From Elainella saxicola E1 (GTDB lineage Bacteria; Cyanobacteriota; Cyanobacteriia; Elainellales; Elainellaceae), in contig LUGL01000001.1 of the NCBI GenBank assembly GCA_002796835.1, positions 10,238-62,521 of the forward strand: a stretch of 52,284 bases of DNA. Reading direction: 5' to 3'. Numbering within the stretch: the first letter of the stretch is position 1; each line of letters begins with the position of its first letter. Below the pieces are notes generated by a model that saw only the letters and a list, made by a program, of their open reading frames with translations, was not told the DNA's origin and searched no databases. This document shows, piece by piece, positions 37,080 to 45,668 of this stretch. A program made the translations under genes and the position numbers.

Positions 37080-39290
37080 CTACAACCAGAACTGTCGATC
37101 GCCCTCCAACAAGCTACTTGGGTATATCCCTTGAAGCCGCAATCCAGCTACCCGATCCGCGCCATAAATCGGCATGGGTAAGCGAGGTGCTTTCAAAGCT
37201 CCATGGTGGAGCAGTGTGAGTTTCAACGTTGTATCGATAATTTGCTCAATTGGTGCAGGTTCCCCTGCTTCATGCACTGTTAATCGGAGGGGTCTGGCTA
37301 ACCCTACTCGTTCAGACACTTGGGTTGTAATCAGCACTGCTTCACGCGAGGATAACCGCAAAGCTAAGCCCTGTGATGGTGCAACCAAAGTTCTTTGGCT
37401 CAAGTTATATAACCTTGGGATGCCAGATTTTCTGCATTCCACCAAAATAAACCTTGCCCCGATCGCTCGTGCTCGCTCCAACAAATGTGGAATCTCTTGA
37501 CCGCAGAATCGCCCATCACGGTAAATTAAAACCGTTTTGCCTTCCAGCGTTGCTGGTAACAAGCGTTCTAGTAATCGTTGCGAAATTTCTTCTCCTTCCA
37601 GTAGAGCATCCTCCAAGACATAACGAATAAATTCGCCCTGCTTTCCGTAAAGCCGTACACTAGCACAGGCATTCAGGGTTCCAGCAAGTTTGGCTTTGGG
37701 CGATCGCGAGATGTCTAATCCAATGAAGTAATCAGCGATTTCCAACGGCTCTGCCAGAATGAAAGGCAAATTCCCTAGCTTTGCTAAAATTCCTGGAATG
37801 ACCTGGTTCAGAATTTGTCCATGCTCAACCTCGGCTAACGTACCATCGTAAATCACTTGGCTTGCGATATTTCGACGCAGAAGCAGCGAGTAGACCAGAT
37901 GATAAAAACTGCCGCCATCCTCTTCATCGGCTTCGCGATCGCTCTGTGGCAGAAAGGTCAACACGATATCAACTGGAACTGTGATTAACTTATTGACGGT
38001 TCTCTCCAGAGCAGCTCTTGCCTCAGCAGCACTAAGCCCGCTAATCGATAGAGCTTTGCGGTCAATGATTTCACTTTCAAACCCATATCGTTTTAGTCGC
38101 TGTTGAGCTGCTTCCAGGAAACCGTTCACACTACCGTCGCATAACTTCAGCGCAGCAATCCGAATCATGCCAGGTTGAAAATTGGGATGACGTTGGTAAA
38201 CTCCACCAGCTGATAGCCCCTGTAAAATACGCCCTCGAACACCCGTAACTCCTTTACCAAACAGCAACGGGGTCTGGTCTACAGGAGTTGCTGGCTGCCA
38301 GAAGAGATCAGGATGTTCCAGGCTGTTCAAGCTCCGTCCAATTTCAAAACCGTAAGGCATCAGCACATCTGTTGCCTGGGCTTTGAAGGTGGTTAGCAAT
38401 CGTTGCCGTTCCGCATGAGGAATTTTTGTGAATCGTAAAAACTGTCCGTAATCAAATCCAAACCGTCCTGCCGTTTCAGCCGTAATCGAAGGACGAAGCG
38501 CGGAAAGTGGATAGTGAAACGTTTTTTTCCCTTTACCAAACTGGATTGCAACCACTAATTCATCGTCATGAGCAGTCTCGATGATGTGCCGTGTTGAGTA
38601 ACCTGCTGCAAGTTTGAGCAGACGATCGCGATGCTCCCTGACGACACCGACAAGCCGAACAATACTGCCACTACCGCCCATGTCAAAATCCTGAACGGGC
38701 AAGCCCACTAGCAAATCTTCTGGATTCCCTTGAGCCGCATTGTTGGCATAAAAATCCGCCAAGCTCCCTGAGTATGCAATCTCAGTTTGAACTGCTAATG
38801 ACAATGCTGCGCGTTCTTGTCCTTGAAGTTCGATCGTTTCTGCCCAAAACTTAATTTTGCGATTTACCGCTAATCCTGCGATCGATGTGACAGAAATTGG
38901 TCTGAAGGGTTGCTTGATCCGTAGAATCTGAAACGCGAGTTTGGACAGAACAGATGATGATGAGATCGCAGCACTGTCTTGTTGAAGTCGGAGAGGTTGA
39001 TCGCACAAATCTGGAATATCTTGCTGGAGTGCTGAGAGGGCTATCTGGCACTGAGACAAATTCAATGCTGGTCGTTGCATTGGAGTGAGTATCCACAGCC
39101 GATACTCATACCAAATGACAACAGCGTGTTCTAGTTTTCGCGAGAGATGGAAACTCAAGCGATTTCCAGTTTCTTGATCAATCTCAGGGGTTATCGTAAA
39201 GCTGGCAAGATTAGACTGAGCGATCGCCAGTGGAAACACTTCACTGAGAAAGACCAATGCTTGTGAGGGAGCAGCGGTAATAGCAGTCAT
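37080..39290 (-). CDS. Long prokaryotic Argonaute (pAgo) with intact PIWI tetrad
   Basis: A 736-residue protein. I chose the ATG at 39290, which overlaps the nuclease stop (ATGA), rather than the longer frame up to 39338. The layout fits N, PAZ-like, MID and PIWI. The MID region (about 440-520) holds conserved Tyr/Arg/Gln/Lys positions (YSLLLRR, SQVI, ILAKLG). In PIWI the likely DEDD tetrad is D526 (GLD), a Glu finger in LLEGEEIS (565-568), D592 (YRDGR) and D712 (YGAD). That makes it a catalytically competent long pAgo, similar in size and C-terminus (QFWL) to cyanobacterial DNA-guided, DNA-cleaving Argonautes. It is co-transcribed with a Cas4-like nuclease and probably attacks plasmid or phage DNA. 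An IS remnant follows directly downstream. Confidence 0.9.
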   Translation of the reverse strand: MTAITAAPSQALVFLSEVFPLAIAQSNLASFTITPEIDQETGNRLSFHLSRKLEHAVVIWYEYRLWILTPMQRPALNLSQCQIALSALQQDIPDLCDQPLRLQQDSAAISSSSVLSKLAFQILRIKQPFRPISVTSIAGLAVNRKIKFWAETIELQGQERAALSLAVQTEIAYSGSLADFYANNAAQGNPEDLLVGLPVQDFDMGGSGSIVRLVGVVREHRDRLLKLAAGYSTRHIIETAHDDELVVAIQFGKGKKTFHYPLSALRPSITAETAGRFGFDYGQFLRFTKIPHAERQRLLTTFKAQATDVLMPYGFEIGRSLNSLEHPDLFWQPATPVDQTPLLFGKGVTGVRGRILQGLSAGGVYQRHPNFQPGMIRIAALKLCDGSVNGFLEAAQQRLKRYGFESEIIDRKALSISGLSAAEARAALERTVNKLITVPVDIVLTFLPQSDREADEEDGGSFYHLVYSLLLRRNIASQVIYDGTLAEVEHGQILNQVIPGILAKLGNLPFILAEPLEIADYFIGLDISRSPKAKLAGTLNACASVRLYGKQGEFIRYVLEDALLEGEEISQRLLERLLPATLEGKTVLIYRDGRFCGQEIPHLLERARAIGARFILVECRKSGIPRLYNLSQRTLVAPSQGLALRLSSREAVLITTQVSERVGLARPLRLTVHEAGEPAPIEQIIDTTLKLTLLHHGALKAPRLPMPIYGADRVAGLRLQGIYPSSLLEGDRQFWL

Positions 39291-40108
39291 GCAGAGACCT
39301 CCTGGGCAGCAAATTGACAAATTGAGTTGAACTGGCAATATTGGCAGCGAAAGCCGGGGTTGGGCGGAAAAATGCGATCGAACTCCGCAGGGTTCTTGCG
39401 GTACTGTTTCTTCTCCGCCTCATGCCGTTGAGCCAAGCGCGCTAGCTCTATCCGAACAGCATTCAGTTGGCTCATGGTTGCCGTAATTGGTTCTGACCAC
39501 TTGCAAAGTTCAAGGTTATAGAACGAGGCGATCGTTCGTTTGCGGGGAAAGAGGTAGCTGGCTGCCAGCAGATAAACAAATGCCTGTCGTTCATCAAAAT
39601 CAGAATGGCCCGTCTTCAAATCCAGAATGTGTAGTGTTCCATCTGGTTCAAGCAGGATGCAGTCGATCGCAGCGAAGAGGTTGAAGGTTATGCTTCCGTA
39701 ATAGAGCTTGATGGGTTCTGGGAAACCCTCATTACCTCGGCTCAGGCTAAAAATTCGCTTTTTGAGAAGAATAGGGTTCTCATAATACTGAGACAAAATT
39801 TGGTTCAGTCGTTCCTGCACTTCATCAGCTTGCTGATCGAGTTTAAGAATCTCGGAAACCTGTGCGACTCCATCAATATCCTTAAGTCGTTGAGAGTTCA
39901 AGTGAAATTCATAAACCCCCTGCTGTGCTAAGAGACCAATAGTTTGCGGAACGGTGTCTTGTGCCAAGATTGCCGCAACATCCGGTTCTCGCTTCCGAAC
40001 TTTGGCATGCCCCCGCTTCATGTCACAGTGCCAATGCTCCTGCCCGACTGCCGAAGCAAAAAGTGACCAAAGATTGTAGCTTGCAAACGGTAGCCAGCTT
40101 TTTCCCAT
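39287..40108 (-). CDS. Cas4-like PD-(D/E)XK nuclease with likely iron-sulfur cluster, partner of pAgo
   Basis: A 273-residue protein. The ATG at 40108 has a GAGGAG site eight bases upstream and is preferred over the TTG at 40153. The nuclease core shows D149 (AAIDCILL), then D163-L-K165 (ILDLKTG) with Q175 and Y179 after it, the PD-(D/E)XK pattern of the Cas4/RecB family. Four Cys residues, C28 near the N-terminus and C255, C258 and C264 near the C-terminus, match the 4Fe-4S arrangement of Cas4 and AddB-type nucleases. Its stop overlaps the Argonaute start. Cas4-like partners are known next to several cyanobacterial pAgos and may trim guides or degrade targets; the role is unproven here. Divergent from the operon starting at 40286. 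Confidence 0.85.
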   Translation of the reverse strand: MGKSWLPFASYNLWSLFASAVGQEHWHCDMKRGHAKVRKREPDVAAILAQDTVPQTIGLLAQQGVYEFHLNSQRLKDIDGVAQVSEILKLDQQADEVQERLNQILSQYYENPILLKKRIFSLSRGNEGFPEPIKLYYGSITFNLFAAIDCILLEPDGTLHILDLKTGHSDFDERQAFVYLLAASYLFPRKRTIASFYNLELCKWSEPITATMSQLNAVRIELARLAQRHEAEKKQYRKNPAEFDRIFPPNPGFRCQYCQFNSICQFAAQEVSA

Positions 40109-40218
40109 CTCACCAATCTCCTCATATGGCTGCTGATAAGCGTTGCGCCTCAATGCCAGCCCTGATCTTCAAACTCTAAATTCGCAGTATTTAAGGGCGC
40201 ACGTTTGACAAAACAAAA

Positions 40219-40275
40219 TCGTTGTGTTAGCACTATAGCACAGGAAAACGGCAAGACAACTTTTTCGTTGTGTTA
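40219..40275 (+). promoter_or_regulatory. Direct repeat TCGTTGTGTTA x2, candidate operator
   Basis: The 11-mer TCGTTGTGTTA occurs at 40219-40229 and again at 40265-40275, starting 46 bp apart (about 4.4 helical turns). Both lie in the 177-bp region between the divergent Cas4-like/pAgo and NTase-like/XRE operons. A TTGACA hexamer lies at 40205-40210 and TATGAT at 40274-40279, but they are not at a mutual promoter distance. The XRE protein encoded just downstream is the natural candidate to bind these repeats. This is inference. Confidence 0.4.
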
Positions 40276-40285
40276 TGATGATTTT

Positions 40286-40726
40286 ATGATTCCACCCTTT
40301 AACGAAGATGGATTATTACCGCCCGGAATCCACACCGCAGCTTCGTGGCAGGAGTTTGCTCGTCGTTTTGGGCACACTCCACACCGACAGAACCTACTTT
40401 CAGGAATGAAAGTGGCTCTGTTAGGGCTGCGAGGGGCTGGCTGCCAGGTTGTCTACGTCGATGGCAGTTTCGTGACGGCAAAGGAACATCCCAATGACTT
40501 TGATATTTGCTGGGATATTACGGGAGTCAATCCCGAGCAACTCGATCCGCTGTTACGTAACAACAGTCGAGTTGCTCAGAAGGTGAAGTATCTTGGCGAA
40601 TTTTTTCCGGCACAAACCACTGAAGGAGTGAGCGGAAAAATATTTCTAGATTTTTTTCAAATCGATAAGGCAACGGGAAACTCCAAAGGCATTGTTGCCC
40701 TAAACCTGTGGGAGATATGGTCATGA
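40286..40726 (+). CDS. DUF6932-like nucleotidyltransferase-fold protein, putative toxin-like partner
   Basis: A 146-residue protein. I start it at the ATG at 40286 (MIPPFNEDGLLPPG), the conserved beginning of this family, not at the upstream TTG. It contains G60-S61 followed by D71 and D73 (GSF...NDFDICWD). This is the GS-x(n)-DxD signature of minimal nucleotidyltransferases such as MNT and AbiEii. Such proteins modify proteins or tRNA with nucleotides in toxin-antitoxin pairs. The stop overlaps the start of an XRE/ImmA-IrrE protein (ATGA), which suggests a functional pair. The family name is from memory of the N-terminal motif, and enzymatic activity is inference. Confidence 0.72.
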   Translation: MIPPFNEDGLLPPGIHTAASWQEFARRFGHTPHRQNLLSGMKVALLGLRGAGCQVVYVDGSFVTAKEHPNDFDICWDITGVNPEQLDPLLRNNSRVAQKVKYLGEFFPAQTTEGVSGKIFLDFFQIDKATGNSKGIVALNLWEIWS

Positions 40727-42186
40727 TTAAGAATGAGCGGCAATACCGCATTACTAAAGCTCAAATCGAGAAGTTTTCAAATGCCCTCACTCAATTGTCG
40801 GCTTCATCTCAGCAGGATCAGTCTGTCCATCCCATCCTGCGGAAAGCCGAAAGAGAGTCACTGGAATCTCAGCTTACGGAACTGCGCGTCCAAGTCGAAG
40901 AGTATGAGGCATTGAAGGAGGGACAACAAGCAGTCCTGGAATTGGATTCGCTTGAAGCCTTACCACACGCCCTAATTAAAGCTCGGATTGCTGCTGGATT
41001 GACTCAGAAGGATCTGGCTGAGCGATTGGGAATTAAGGAACAGCAAGTCCAACGTTATGAGGATACAGAGTACGCTTCTGCCAGCTTCGCACGGTTGCTA
41101 GAAGTTAGTCGTGCGATCGGCGTTCAAGTACGCGAAGAAGTCTTGTTGCCCAGAGTTTCACCTGCTGATTTGTTGAGCCGATTGAGTCAGGCTGGAATCG
41201 ATCGCGACCTTATTCTCAACCGTTTCTTTCCCAACTTGAGTGCTGAGACTTCACACGGTGAAGATGAAGTCTCTACTAATGCCCTAGTACTTCGTGCCGC
41301 AACTGCTTTGAAGCGAGTGTTTGGATGGTCATTGGCTGATCTATTTAGCTCTAGACCGCTTCAGCTTGATTTAACTCCCCTTGGAGCTGTTCACTTCAAA
41401 GTTAATGCAAAAGCAAATCAGAAACGATTAAGTGCGTACACAGTTTATGCTCATTTCCTAGCATTGCTTGTACTAGAAGCCACAGCAGATTTACCAGCGA
41501 AGCCGATCCCAACCGATCCAAAGCAAGTTCGTGAAGCCATCTGCTCAACGTATGGTGAACTAACGTTTTCAAATGCTTTGCAGTATGTCTGGAGTTTGGG
41601 TATACCCGTTCTTCCACTGAGGGATGCTGGCGCATTTCACGGTGCCTTCTGGCGCGTCAACGGACGAAACGTAATTGTTCTAAAGCAGCGCACTAGATCC
41701 TCGGCTCGCTGGCTGCTCGATCTTCTCCATGAACTTTGGCATGCTGCTCAAGAACCAGAGCGAACTGAGCGAACTGTGGTTGAAGAAGGGGATATTGCAC
41801 AGGAACGGCAAGACTCACCTGAAGAAAAGACGGCTACAAGATTTGGCGAACACATTCTACTCAACGGTCGCCAAAAGGAATTGGTTGAGATGTGTACCGA
41901 AGAAGCAAAAGGTAGTATTGAGCGACTCAAGAATGTCGTCTTTAAAGTTGCTGCAAGGGAAAAAGTTTTAGTTGGAGCTTTAGCTGATCACATTGCTTAT
42001 CGGCTATCACTCCAAGGTGAAAACTGGTGGGGTGCTGCAACCAATCTACAAACGGAAGATATTGAGCCGTGGCAGATTGCTCGTGACGTACTCCTAGAGA
42101 AGATTAATTTTGAAGTTTTGAATGATGTGGATCAAACACTCTTGATCAGAGCTTTGTCAGATAACTTGCCTCAGCAGGAATTTTAG
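40723..42186 (+). CDS. XRE-family HTH protein fused to ImmA/IrrE-type metallopeptidase
   Basis: A 487-residue protein. The ATG at 40723 overlaps the previous stop and has GGGAG eight bases upstream. The N-terminal 70 residues are a helical coil (QIEKFSNALTQL...). An XRE helix-turn-helix lies at about 82-135 (AGLTQKDLAERLGI, QRYEDTEY). The C-terminal half holds the zinc-peptidase motif HELWH (336-340), with an EE pair near 354-355 as a possible third ligand. ImmA/IrrE proteases cleave repressors or antitoxins after stress; fusion to the DNA-binding domain gives a single-chain regulator. It is probably the antitoxin or regulator of the preceding NTase-like gene and may also control the genes after it, which begin only 21 bp later. 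Confidence 0.86.
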   Translation: MIKNERQYRITKAQIEKFSNALTQLSASSQQDQSVHPILRKAERESLESQLTELRVQVEEYEALKEGQQAVLELDSLEALPHALIKARIAAGLTQKDLAERLGIKEQQVQRYEDTEYASASFARLLEVSRAIGVQVREEVLLPRVSPADLLSRLSQAGIDRDLILNRFFPNLSAETSHGEDEVSTNALVLRAATALKRVFGWSLADLFSSRPLQLDLTPLGAVHFKVNAKANQKRLSAYTVYAHFLALLVLEATADLPAKPIPTDPKQVREAICSTYGELTFSNALQYVWSLGIPVLPLRDAGAFHGAFWRVNGRNVIVLKQRTRSSARWLLDLLHELWHAAQEPERTERTVVEEGDIAQERQDSPEEKTATRFGEHILLNGRQKELVEMCTEEAKGSIERLKNVVFKVAAREKVLVGALADHIAYRLSLQGENWWGAATNLQTEDIEPWQIARDVLLEKINFEVLNDVDQTLLIRALSDNLPQQEF

Positions 42187-42207
42187 AAGTTATGGAGGTT
42201 AAACGTA

Positions 42208-42852
42208 ATGTCGGATGATTGGAATGTTGAGGAGGAATTAAAACCACTCAAACTAAAATGCACTAGCTCAGACTGCAAAAATGGGCATCACTCGTATAGA
42301 CCTACACCTAAACAAAAGGCAGCAAATACAGTAGGACAGTGTCGATCCTGTGATGAGACGCCTTCCTTTGAGTGGGAGCGGTTACATAAGCTTGATCCCG
42401 AAGACCTAGACTATACGATCGCTGCCTTGAAGAATGAACTCATTCGCCAACATTACTGGACAAATGAGATTCCTCAGCAGGTTGAAAATTATGCCCGCCG
42501 TAAGGGGGTAAAAGGAATGGAGGCGGCAGTAGAAAAGCGGATTCGCGACTCTATGAGTCCACCTGCCAATGATTTTGATGGGCGTCAAACGCCCGCCGAG
42601 GATTCAGCCAAAGTCAATGCAGTTCACTTTGCTCAGCACGCCACCGCTTCTTGTTGTCGCAAATGTATAGAGTATTGGTATGGCATTCCTCGAGATCGAT
42701 CGCTGACAGAACACGAAATATCGTATTTATCCAGATTGGGAATGAGATTTATCAGTGAACGATTTCCGCTACTAACTGAAACAGGAGAGAAGGTCTCACC
42801 CATTCGTCGGGCTGGCAAATCAAATACCAAAGGTCAAAAACAGACGGAGTGA
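42208..42852 (+). CDS. Zinc-ribbon protein with DUF4186-like C-terminus
   Basis: A 214-residue protein with GGAGG upstream of the ATG. The N-terminal 50 residues hold a Cys pattern CTSSDC...CRSC (about 17-48), resembling a zinc ribbon. The C-terminal part contains HFAQHATASCCRKCIEYWYG (about 138-157), with closely spaced His/Cys that look like metal ligands. This is followed by IPRDRSLTEHEISYL. The latter block matches what I remember of DUF4186, a family of unknown function found in bacteria and phages. It is the first of five tightly packed genes leading to the radical SAM enzyme; its stop overlaps a possible GTG start of that gene. A DNA- or RNA-binding role is plausible but unproven. Confidence 0.7.
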   Translation: MSDDWNVEEELKPLKLKCTSSDCKNGHHSYRPTPKQKAANTVGQCRSCDETPSFEWERLHKLDPEDLDYTIAALKNELIRQHYWTNEIPQQVENYARRKGVKGMEAAVEKRIRDSMSPPANDFDGRQTPAEDSAKVNAVHFAQHATASCCRKCIEYWYGIPRDRSLTEHEISYLSRLGMRFISERFPLLTETGEKVSPIRRAGKSNTKGQKQTE

Positions 42853-42860
42853 AAGTTGCA

Positions 42861-43871
42861 ATGGTGATTGACACTGAGGCTTTATCTGCACGTTATCGAG
42901 AAGCATCTGTGGATTTGTACAGTAAGCGGTTGCGGATTACAAATTTCCACAATACACAGCAAGAAAATGACCTTACAGAGCCTCCTAATTGCAAGGGCTT
43001 TGGGCGTATTCGGCACTTCAGGCGATCGAGCAACAATGATTGGCCTTGCAACCCATTACCGATCGATCCAGCTTGTAGAGCACTGGGTCTACAAGCAACC
43101 AACATGATTCGAGCGCAAGTTTTTCAAAGTGCAGCTTGTAATTGGCGATGTTGGTACTGCTTCGTTCCATTTGAGCTGCTGTCTGCCAATCGTAAATATT
43201 CCGAGTGGATGAGTCCATCTCAATTGATTGATCTTTATTTAGATCAACCTGACCCTCCTTCAATGATTGATTTAACAGGAGGACAACCTGACTTGGTTCC
43301 AGAGTGGGTTCCTTGGATGATGGCGGAACTGAAAGAGCGAGGTTTAGAGCGCCAAGTTTATCTTTGGTCTGACGACAACTTGAGCAACGACTACTTCTGG
43401 CAGTTTTTATCAGACGCGGATCTTGAACTCGTCGCGACTTATCCAAAGTATGGTCGTGTCTGCTGCTTTAAAGGATTTAATTCTGAGTCTTTTGCATTTA
43501 ATACTTGTGCTGAACCTGATCTCTTTGATCGGCAGTTTCAATTAATAAAGCGATTGCTGGAGTTAGGAATTGACATCTACGCTTATGCAACATTCACAAT
43601 ACCAGCAGCTTCAGAAATTGTTGCAGATATGGCTCGTTTTGTCGATCGACTCCAGGCAATAGATCACGATCTTCCACTCCGAACGGTTCCGCTGGAAATT
43701 CAAGCGTTTACCCCAGTTAAAGGACGACTCAATGATGGCACTCAAGCTGCATTAAGGAACCAATACCTTGCGATTGAAGCTTGGAAAACAGAATTGGAAA
43801 ATCGATACTCCTGTATTGAGCGATCGCAATCAATCACAGACATTTCCTTACACACAAAGCAACTTCTATGA
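42861..43871 (+). CDS. Radical SAM superfamily enzyme
   Basis: A 336-residue protein. The 4Fe-4S/SAM motif is CNWRCWYC (CX3CX2C: C93, C97, C100). The GGE-like motif that binds the SAM amino group is TGGQPDLVPEW (139-149), in the right place after the first strand-helix. An N-terminal extension of about 85 residues carries further Cys residues (C44, C63, C72) that could hold a second metal site. ATG 42861 is used; a GTG at 42849 overlapping the upstream stop (GTGA) is an alternative. Radical SAM enzymes generate a 5'-deoxyadenosyl radical for difficult C-H chemistry. The substrate is not apparent. Methyltransferase, ASCH and kinase genes downstream in the same operon favour a nucleotide or nucleic-acid substrate. 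The stop overlaps the next gene (ATGA). Confidence 0.85.
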   Translation: MVIDTEALSARYREASVDLYSKRLRITNFHNTQQENDLTEPPNCKGFGRIRHFRRSSNNDWPCNPLPIDPACRALGLQATNMIRAQVFQSAACNWRCWYCFVPFELLSANRKYSEWMSPSQLIDLYLDQPDPPSMIDLTGGQPDLVPEWVPWMMAELKERGLERQVYLWSDDNLSNDYFWQFLSDADLELVATYPKYGRVCCFKGFNSESFAFNTCAEPDLFDRQFQLIKRLLELGIDIYAYATFTIPAASEIVADMARFVDRLQAIDHDLPLRTVPLEIQAFTPVKGRLNDGTQAALRNQYLAIEAWKTELENRYSCIERSQSITDISLHTKQLL

Positions 43872-45169
43872 CAATTACTGAAATCGAGTCACAAGCGTTT
43901 GAACAGTTTGTTGAACGATGGGTTTTGCATGCGATTGCATCTGGAGTAGGCACGTTCAATCAGTTGGTCAAGGCATTACCCAGTGTTGATCCAATCATCA
44001 TTGCTCACACGTTGCGAAGACTAAGTTCTAATTCAACCATGCCTCAAGATATTTGGGAAAAATTGAACACTTCAGCAAGTCAGACCTCAACAAGGATTCC
44101 CTATTCTCACTACCAGATTGGATTGCCCCTGCCACATCCACTTGACTTTGACTGGCGTTTTACTGATGGATCGGTGGAGTACTTGTTGAAATCTTGTGAG
44201 ACATTGACGAACCTAAATGATACCATAGTACTACTTGGGGCTCCTAGCTTATTTCGAGGTGGTCTTGCACTGTCCTGGCAACGACGGATGATTTTGCTTG
44301 AGGCAAACAAAACCATGACAAATTATCTGACCTCACTGACCTCCCGATCTCAAGTTATGCGGTCTGACCTTTTGAATGGTGATGTCCCAAGATTATCAGG
44401 GGCTGCAGTCGTTATGGATCCGCCCTGGTATTTTGAACACATTCAGTCATTTTTATGGGCTGCTTGCCAAATCTGTCAATTAGGTGGGCATATTTTTGTA
44501 AGTCTCCCACCCGTTGGCACTAGACCTGGAATCAACCAGGAGTGGAAGGAAACATTGGTATGGGCAAAGCGACTTGGGCTTAAACTCGTTCATCGAGAGG
44601 ACTTGTCACTTTCTTATCTAACTCCAGTGTTCGAGCGCAATGCCTTTAGAGTTGCAGGGCTTCCTGCAATCGAGCATGACTGGAGACGAGGGGATTTAGC
44701 AATTTTTCAACGGGTAAGCAGCACCCAGGTTTCCCGTCCTGGCGTGGCGCAGCAACAGGCTACTTGGTCTGAAGTTAGTTTGCTCGGTGTGCGGATTCGA
44801 GTTCGCCCTTGGACTAGTTCAGAATTTGAAAATCCAAAATTAGTACCAATCCTGCCAGGTAATGTACTCACCTCTGTGAGTCGTCGGGATTCTCGACGAC
44901 AGTTAGCTGACGTCTGGACATCTGGGAACCGGGTCTTTATATGCCAAGGGCGCGGTATACTTTGGCATGTTTTGCAGGCAATTTCAACCGGAGACCAACC
45001 TCATGCTGTAGTAGAAGCATTTTTGAAGCGATCGCTAGATCCAAACGAAGGAGTCCTGATTGCTGAAGTAACCAATCAAATTCTGTCTCTGATCAGCCTG
45101 GAACAAAAGGAGAACTTACTCTTTAATGACTACTGGAACGATACGAACCTCACTCTTGCCGCTAGTTAA
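43868..45169 (+). CDS. Class I methyltransferase-like protein with DPPW motif
   Basis: A 433-residue protein overlapping the radical SAM gene (ATGA). An N-terminal winged-helix-like region (about 8-55) is followed by a Rossmann-like core. A degenerate glycine motif (LLGAPSLFRGG, 122-132), an acidic residue after the second strand (LLEANK, 143-148) and DPPW at 184-187 appear in order. DPPW is the motif IV of N6-adenine/N4-cytosine type amino methyltransferases, including the MT-A70 family. The glycine loop departs from the usual FxGxG, so SAM binding may be altered or lost. The C-terminal 170 residues are unrecognised. In this context it could act on a modified base or serve as a DNA-recognition subunit. 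Confidence 0.7.
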   Translation: MTITEIESQAFEQFVERWVLHAIASGVGTFNQLVKALPSVDPIIIAHTLRRLSSNSTMPQDIWEKLNTSASQTSTRIPYSHYQIGLPLPHPLDFDWRFTDGSVEYLLKSCETLTNLNDTIVLLGAPSLFRGGLALSWQRRMILLEANKTMTNYLTSLTSRSQVMRSDLLNGDVPRLSGAAVVMDPPWYFEHIQSFLWAACQICQLGGHIFVSLPPVGTRPGINQEWKETLVWAKRLGLKLVHREDLSLSYLTPVFERNAFRVAGLPAIEHDWRRGDLAIFQRVSSTQVSRPGVAQQQATWSEVSLLGVRIRVRPWTSSEFENPKLVPILPGNVLTSVSRRDSRRQLADVWTSGNRVFICQGRGILWHVLQAISTGDQPHAVVEAFLKRSLDPNEGVLIAEVTNQILSLISLEQKENLLFNDYWNDTNLTLAAS

Positions 45170-45665
45170 TGAGCTGAAGTCAGCTGTGAAGGGAGATTTA
45201 TTTTGGGAAAATTATCTCTCCCCTCTGTCTGAGCAAGCTTCTTTCCCATTCGCATTACATCTAGGGGTTTTTATAGAGCCGTATCTCCAGTTCATTTTAG
45301 AGGGCAAAAAAACGATAGAATCTCGATTTGCCACTCGCCGATTTGCGCCGTACAACCAGGTTGAGAAAGGGGATGTGATCCTCCTAAAGCAATCTTGTGG
45401 TCCTATTATTGGAATTTGCCAGGTAACGCATTGCTGGTTCTACCAACTTGACCCAGAATCCTGGGAAACAATTCAACGCGACTTTGCCCAAGCTTTGTGC
45501 GCTCAGGATCCAGAGTTTTGGCAGCAGCGGCAGGCTGCCTGCTATGCAACCCTCATGAGAATTCAATTCGTTAAAGTGATTGAGCCAATTCCATTTGCTA
45601 AACGCGATCGTCGGGGATGGGTAGTTTTGCAATCTAGCGATCAGCAGCTAAAACTTGAGCTATAG
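45126..45665 (+). CDS. ASCH-domain (PUA-like) protein
   Basis: A 179-residue protein. The start at 45126 overlaps the previous gene by 44 nt; a shorter GTG start near 45186 is possible. The ASCH core spans about residues 44-165: LHLGVFIEPYLQFILEGKK, then the KTIESRF signature (K-x2-E-x-R), VEKGDVILLKQS and GICQVTHCW. ASCH proteins have the PUA-like fold and bind RNA or nucleosides; at least one group hydrolyses N4-acetylcytidine. Between a methyltransferase-like gene and a P-loop kinase, a role in recognising or processing a modified nucleoside is a reasonable inference. The two genes are separated by only three bases. Confidence 0.8.
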   Translation: MTTGTIRTSLLPLVNELKSAVKGDLFWENYLSPLSEQASFPFALHLGVFIEPYLQFILEGKKTIESRFATRRFAPYNQVEKGDVILLKQSCGPIIGICQVTHCWFYQLDPESWETIQRDFAQALCAQDPEFWQQRQAACYATLMRIQFVKVIEPIPFAKRDRRGWVVLQSSDQQLKLEL

Positions 45666-45668
45666 CCT

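Noticed and set aside
40153-40205. TTG starts for the Cas4-like gene (40153) and the NTase-like gene (40205)
   Set aside because: Better ATG starts exist at 40108 (with GAGGAG upstream) and 40286 (conserved MIPPFNEDG opening).
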